Below the pieces are notes generated by a model. It was not told the origin of the DNA. It saw nothing but the letters and a program-made list of their open reading frames with translations, and did no database searches. This document shows positions 58,090 through 64,000 of a stretch of 64,000 bases of DNA, piece by piece. Location: positions 152,144 through 216,143 of the forward strand of contig CAUYUJ010016891.1 of assembly GCA_963575745.1 (NCBI GenBank). Direction: 5' to 3'. Origin of the DNA: Prorocentrum cordatum (Eukaryota; Sar; Dinophyceae; Prorocentrales; Prorocentraceae). A program made the translations under genes and the position numbers. Position 1 is the stretch's first letter, and each line of letters begins with the position of its first letter.

Positions 58090-60934
58090 CGACAGTGATG
58101 ATGATGATTATGAAGCTGTTGATGAGGATGCTGCGGCTGCTGATCAAGATGAGAGCGTTAGTGGGAATGCTGATGATGCTAATGCTGATAATGACGATGG
58201 TGACGATGCTGCTGCTGATGACGATGAGGAATCTGATGGTGATGATGATAATGGTGACGCGCATGATGCTGATGATGACGATGATGACGCTGACGATGCT
58301 GATGGTGATGGTGAGGATGATGACGCTTATGATAGTGATGATGCTGATGATGTTAATGCTGATGCCGATGATGGTGTTGATGCTGTGGTGATGGTGTCGA
58401 TGATGCTGAGGCTGGTGGTGGTGATGCTGCGGACGATGGCGTATGGTGTTGATGGTTATTTGGATGATGATTAGCATGACGACGATGACGACGATGACGA
58501 AGTCGATGACTATGGCGATGACGAAGCGCAGCTGATGCTTGTGATGCTGATGATGATGCTGATGATGTTTATGATGATGCTGGTGATGATGTTGATCATG
58601 CTGACAATAACGATCATGCTGATGATGCTGATGATGCTGCTGATGATGACGCTGATGATGACGTTACGATTATGATGATGCTGATGATGATGCTGATGAT
58701 GATGACGATGCTGCTGAGTATGCTAAAGACGATGAACATGCGGATGATGATGGTGGTGGTGACTATGATGCTGCTGATACTGATGAGGATGCTGATGATG
58801 ATGCTGATGCTGATGAGTATGATGATGACGCTGAGGATATAACTGATTATTTTGATGATGTTGCTGTTGCTAATGATGATGGTGATGGTGTTGGTGATGA
58901 TGATGATGGATATGGAGGTGACTATTCATATGATGATGCTGATGATGAAGATGACGATGATGCTGCTGATGCTGATGCTGATGTTGATGATGGTGATGAT
59001 GATGCTGCTGCTGATGATGATGATGATGGTGATGCTGATGATGCTGATGATGCTGATGGTGATGATGCTGCTGATGATGATGGTGATGGTGATGTTGGTG
59101 ATGGTAATGATGATGCTGATGCTGATGCGGATGCTGATATTGTTGATGATGATGATGCTGCTGATGATGATGCTGATGCTACTGCTGCTGATGATGAGGG
59201 TGCTGATGATGATGATGATGCTGCCGATGCTGGTGATGCTGATGATGATGATGCTGATGATGGTCATGATGCTGCTGATGGTGATGGTGATGGTGATGTT
59301 GATGATGGTGATGATGCTGCTGATGCTGATGCGGATGATGATATTGGTGTTGATTATGATGCTGATGAGGATGATGATGATGATGATGACGCTAACGATG
59401 ATGATGATGATGCTGATGATGATGATGATGATGCTGACGATGATGCTGCTGATGATGCTGATGATGATGATGATGCTGATGCTACTGCTGCTGATGATGA
59501 TGCTGCTGATGATGCTGATGCTGATGCTGATGCTGANNNNNNNNNNNNNNNNNNNNNNNNNNNNNNNNNNNNNNNNNNNNNNNNNNNNNNNNNNNNNNNN
59601 NNNNNNNNNNNNNNNNNNNNNNNNNNNNNNNNNNNNGAGGAGGAGGAGGAGGAGGATGAGCAGGATGAGGAGGATGAGGAGGATGAGGAGTATGAGGAGG
59701 AGGAGGAGGAGGAGGAGGAGGAGGAGGAGGAGGATGAGCAGGAGGAGGAATTGGCGAGGAACTGGACGAGCATGTTGAGAGCGCGGATGATGCTGACGAT
59801 CTGGTGACGATGACGTCCACGGTGATGGTGATGAGTATGGTTGGGATTTTTCCTACGACGATTCCGTGGACGGTGACAACGACGACGACGTTGACGAAGA
59901 TGAGCGACGGCGACGACGACGATGACAATGCTGATGCTGATGATGATGCTGACGATGCTGATGATGCGGATGACGACGATGACAACGATGATGATGGTGA
60001 TGCTGATGGTGATGGTTATGGCGATGGCGATGAGGATGTTGATGGTGGTGATGATGATGATGGTGATGTCGATGCTGATGCTGATGATGATGATGCTGCT
60101 GATGATGATGATGATGCTGATGATGCTGATGATGCTGTTGCTGATGATGATGCTGATGACGATGATACTGGAGGGTGATCATGGTGCGGGCGATGATGGG
60201 TGATCATGACGATGAGTCGGAGCAGGCGGAGGAGGAGGAGTAGGAGGAGGGGGAGGAGGAGGAGGTGATGGGCAACTGAACGAGCATCGTGACGGCACGG
60301 GTGATGATGGCGGTAGTAATGATGATAATGGTGATGGGGGAGCACTACTACTGTGCTGGTGGCGACAACGGCGACGACGACGACGGTCCCGCTGCTAATG
60401 ATGCCGTTGGTAATATTGATGGCGCTGATGACGACGACCACGGTGATTGTGATGATGATGATGATGATGATGAAGATGCTGATGATGATGGTGGGGTTAT
60501 CGACCATGATGATTCGGTGGATGGTGACAACGACGATAACGATGATGATAATGACTGGTGTCGTCGACGACGACCGTGGCGATGACGATGCCGATTCCGA
60601 TTGATGACGGTAATTAGGATGATGGTGATTTGGATGCTGCTGATGATGATTATGATGGTGATGGTGAGGGTGATCACGCATATGATGATGCTGATGATGA
60701 CGATGATGATGCTGCTGCGGCTGATGCTGGTGGTGATGATGCTGCTGATGATGATGAGGGTGGTGGTGGTTATGCTGCGGATGATGGTCGATGGTGGTGA
60801 TGTTTACGTTGACGATGTTGACGACGACGATGACGACGATTTCGATGCTGATGACGATGCTGAATACGATGACGATGATGCTGCTGATGATGATGATGAT
60901 GATGATGATGATGCAGGTGTTGATGGTGATGATC

Positions 60935-60967
<33 letters not shown>

Positions 60968-61237
60968 CTGATGATGATGATGCCGACGATGACGACGACG
61001 ACGACGATGCTGACGACGACGATACCGTGGACGGTGGAAACGATGACGACGTTGACGATGATGAGCGATGCCGATGACGACGATGACAATGCTGAAGCTG
61101 ATGCTGCTGATGATAATGCTGCTGCTGATAATGATGATGCTGATGATGCTGATGATACTGTTGATGGTGTAGATGATGCTAATGGTGATGGATATGGTGA
61201 CGGTGATGATAATGGTGATGCTGCTGATGATGATGAT

Positions 61238-61298
<61 letters not shown>

Positions 61299-63761
61299 CT
61301 GCGGATGATCATGACGATGCTGATGATGATGCTGATGGTGATGATGAATATGATGATGAACCTGATGCTGATGACGATGGTGCTGATGCTGAAGATGCTG
61401 AATCTGATGATGCTGTCGATGATGACGACGTTGATGCTGATGCTGATGATGCTGACGATGGTGATGCCCATGTGAGGAAGAGGAGGAGGAGGAGGAGGAG
61501 GAATGGTAAGAGGAGGAGGGGAGGAGGAGGAGGACGAGGAGGAGGAGGAGGAGCAGGACGAGGAGGAGGAGGAGGAGGAGGAGGAGGAGGAGAAGGAGGA
61601 GGAGGAGGACGAAGAAGGAGCGGCCGACGAGGAGGAGGAGGAGGCGGCGGAAGGGGTGATGGGACATTGGACGAGCATGGTGAGGGCACGGACGATAATG
61701 ACGATCGTAATGACGATTTTGTTGCGGCGGGACACGACTACGATGAAGGTGGTGACGACGGCGACGACGGCGATGGCCACAATGATAATGTTGCCGTTGA
61801 TAATGCGGGTTATGATGATGACGACCACGGTGATGGTGATGATGATGATGTTGATGATGATGATGATGATGATGATGCTGATGATGATGATGATGATGAT
61901 ACTGATGATGGGGCTAATGATCATGATGATACGGTGGATGGTGTCGACGCCGATGACGATGCCGATGCTTAACGATGGCGAAGACGTCGACGACGACGAT
62001 GATGCGGATCATGAACGATGGCGACGGCGATGATGGTATGGCTGATGATGCTGATGATGATGATGATGATGATGATGGTGATGCTGCTGATGATGATGCC
62101 GAGGATGATGATCATGCTGATGCTGATGATGCTGATGATGCTGCTGCTGACGATGATGTCGACGACGATGATGATGATGCTGCTGCTGCTGATGATCAGT
62201 GATGCTGATGTCGATGATGCTGATGATGAGGATGTCGATGACAGTACCGATGATGCTGATGATGCTGATTGAGATGACGATCATGCTGATGAGCATGGAG
62301 AGGCGGATGATGCTGAGGCTCAAGGTGGTGATAATGATGTCGGGGCTGGCGGACATATTGTACTGATGATCATTGTGCTGCTGATGAGGATGTTGTTGAT
62401 GCTAAGTATGATGACCAGCATGATGGCCATGATTGATGATCATGATGATGTTGGTGCTGATGGTGCTGATGACGCTGATGCTGATGCTGATGCTGATGCT
62501 GATGCTGATGCTGTTAATGTTTATGCTGATGACGTCAACGATGATGATGGTCACGATGATGATGATGCTGATAATGATGATGATGATGACGATGAGGACG
62601 AGGATGTGGATCATGATGCTGATGCTGACGACGATCATGATGCTGATGCTGATGCTCAGGATGATACTGATGATGATCTTGATGACGAAGTTGATGTTGC
62701 TGATGATGATGCTCGTGATGATGCTGCTGTTGATGCTGATGATGATGATGATGCTGCTGATGATGATGATGCTTCTGATGATGATGATGAAGATGATGCT
62801 GATGCTGATGATGATAATGCTGATGATGCTTCTGGTGATGCTGATGGTTGGTGATGATGATGCTGATGATGCTGCTGCTGCTGATGCTGATCGGAAGGAG
62901 GATCAGGAGGAAGAGGAGGAGCATGAGTAGGAAGCGACGGCGGAGGCGGAGGCGGACGAGGAGGAGGAGGATGAGGAGGAAGGGGAGGATGCGGAGAGGC
63001 GGTGATCAGGACGAGGTGATGGGAACACACACGCGCATGATGAGGGTACGGATGATGCTTATGATGATGGCGATGCTGAGTATGATGACGATACTTGTGA
63101 TGATGACGATGATGATGATGGTGCTGATGCTGCTGATGCTGATACTTATGACGATGGTGGTGATGCTGATGATGATGATCATGCCGAACGTAATGACGAT
63201 ACTGATGGGGTGGAGCACGGCTAAGCTGATGGTAGCGACGACGGCGGCGACGACGATGGCTCCACTGGTAATGGTGCCGCTGATAATGCTGATGACGATG
63301 CTGACGACGACCGTGGTGATGGTGATGATGATGGTGGGGCTACTGACCACCATGATACGGTTGATGGTGGCAACGGCGATAACGATGACGATGATCGACG
63401 ATGGCGACGGCGATGGCGATGATGATGCTGTTGCTAGTGATGATGATGATGATGATGATGAGGATGATGATGATGATGATGATGATGATGCTGATGATGA
63501 TGATGATGATGATTTTGGTGGTTGTGATGATGCTGAGTTGACAGCTGATGCTGCTGATGCTGATGGGTGGTGATGATGACGACGATGGTGGACTGGTGAA
63601 ACTGGTGATTATGCTGCTGCTGGCGACGATGCTGTCAATGCCAATGCTGATGGTCACCATGATGACAATGATGGTGATGATGATGCTAATGCTGATGATG
63701 CTGATGATGATGATGAGGATGGTGACGGTGATGCTGATGATGATAATGCTGATGCTGATGC

Positions 63762-63800
<39 letters not shown>

Positions 63801-63960
63801 CGACGTCAATGCTGCTGACACCTCGGATGTTGTTGATGGTGATGGTGCTGTTCATGGTGATGGTGATGATGCGCATACGGATGATGATGTTGATGATGAT
63901 GATGATGCTGATGATGATGATGATTGTTATGCCGATGACGATGGTGATGATGACGACGAT
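56735..63960. repeat. (GAT)n array 4 with higher-order structure
   Basis: At least 7.2 kb of diversified GAT repeat (GAT, GCTGAT, GACGAC, GGTGAT), broken by short GGA arrays (57862, 59637, 60225, 61480, 62890). A conserved anchor GAGCATCGTGAGGGCACGG recurs at about 57119, 57907, 59768, 60281, 61672 and 63030, each time after a GGA block. In the right part the whole segment repeats with a period near 1.37 kb. No protein is predicted. Confidence 0.95.
59537..59636. other. Assembly gap (100 N)
   Basis: Run of 100 N inside GAT array 4; the true array length is unknown. Confidence 1.
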
Positions 63961-64000
63961 TTAGGCGGATGCGGACGGACACTCGGCGACATCTTGGGAA

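Overview
This window is nuclear DNA of a dinoflagellate. The best evidence is a full dinoflagellate spliced-leader (DinoSL) sequence at 28195-28216, followed by two truncated relict leaders. Candidate GC-AG and GA-AG introns, GC-rich exons that end codons in G or C, and a very high repeat content agree with this. Genus and species cannot be told from the sequence. There are two 100-base N gaps (12467-12566 and 59537-59636), both inside tandem arrays, so this is a scaffold with array lengths of unknown accuracy.

Most of the window is repetitive: (GGA)n/(TCC)n arrays every few kb, giant (GAT)n arrays (25.85-28.04, 36.8-38.4, 39.5-40.0 and 56.7-64.0 kb), a 2.8 kb alternating CA/CG array (31.6-34.4 kb), several satellites with 84-130 bp units, and at least ten families of short interspersed elements, many with terminal inverted repeats. 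These arrays have units that are multiples of three, or are almost pure codon repeats, so they produce very long meaningless open frames on both strands.

Real coding sequence appears as short GC-rich exons, mainly on the plus strand. The clearest gene (17256-20645) has six exons joined in phase. One of its introns contains a TIR element with a perfect 8-bp target duplication (In-E), and another is a second TIR element (19977-20414) that holds a third element nested inside it. A second gene is suggested by four exons at 29585, 36443, 39290 and 44121 whose peptides follow the order of the COR domain of ROCO proteins; its introns would contain the 2.8 kb CA/CG array and the GAT arrays. An Hsp70 C-terminal fragment lies on the minus strand at 40926-41392. 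Other supported pieces are a two-exon gene end at 5078-5608, exons around 13.1-14.0 kb, an acidic-tailed ORF at 23594-24178, a terminal exon at 25056-25179, the spliced-leader retrogene at 28.2 kb, a frameshifted repeat protein at 38.5 kb and a tRNA-Thr-like relic at 48409.

The main biological result is a family of six 149-173 bp TIR elements (In-A to In-F; copy A is enlarged to 1.8 kb by a nested satellite), five with 8-bp target duplications. Several sit in coding-like sequence and carry the signature of introners, that is, DNA transposons that become introns: a GT or GC donor inside the outer TIR and an AG acceptor supplied by, or next to, the duplicated target. A second TIR family appears to do the same with a GA-AG intron. 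Two satellites and two AGCTT arrays have conserved outer flanks, which suggests that tandem arrays here move as cassettes.
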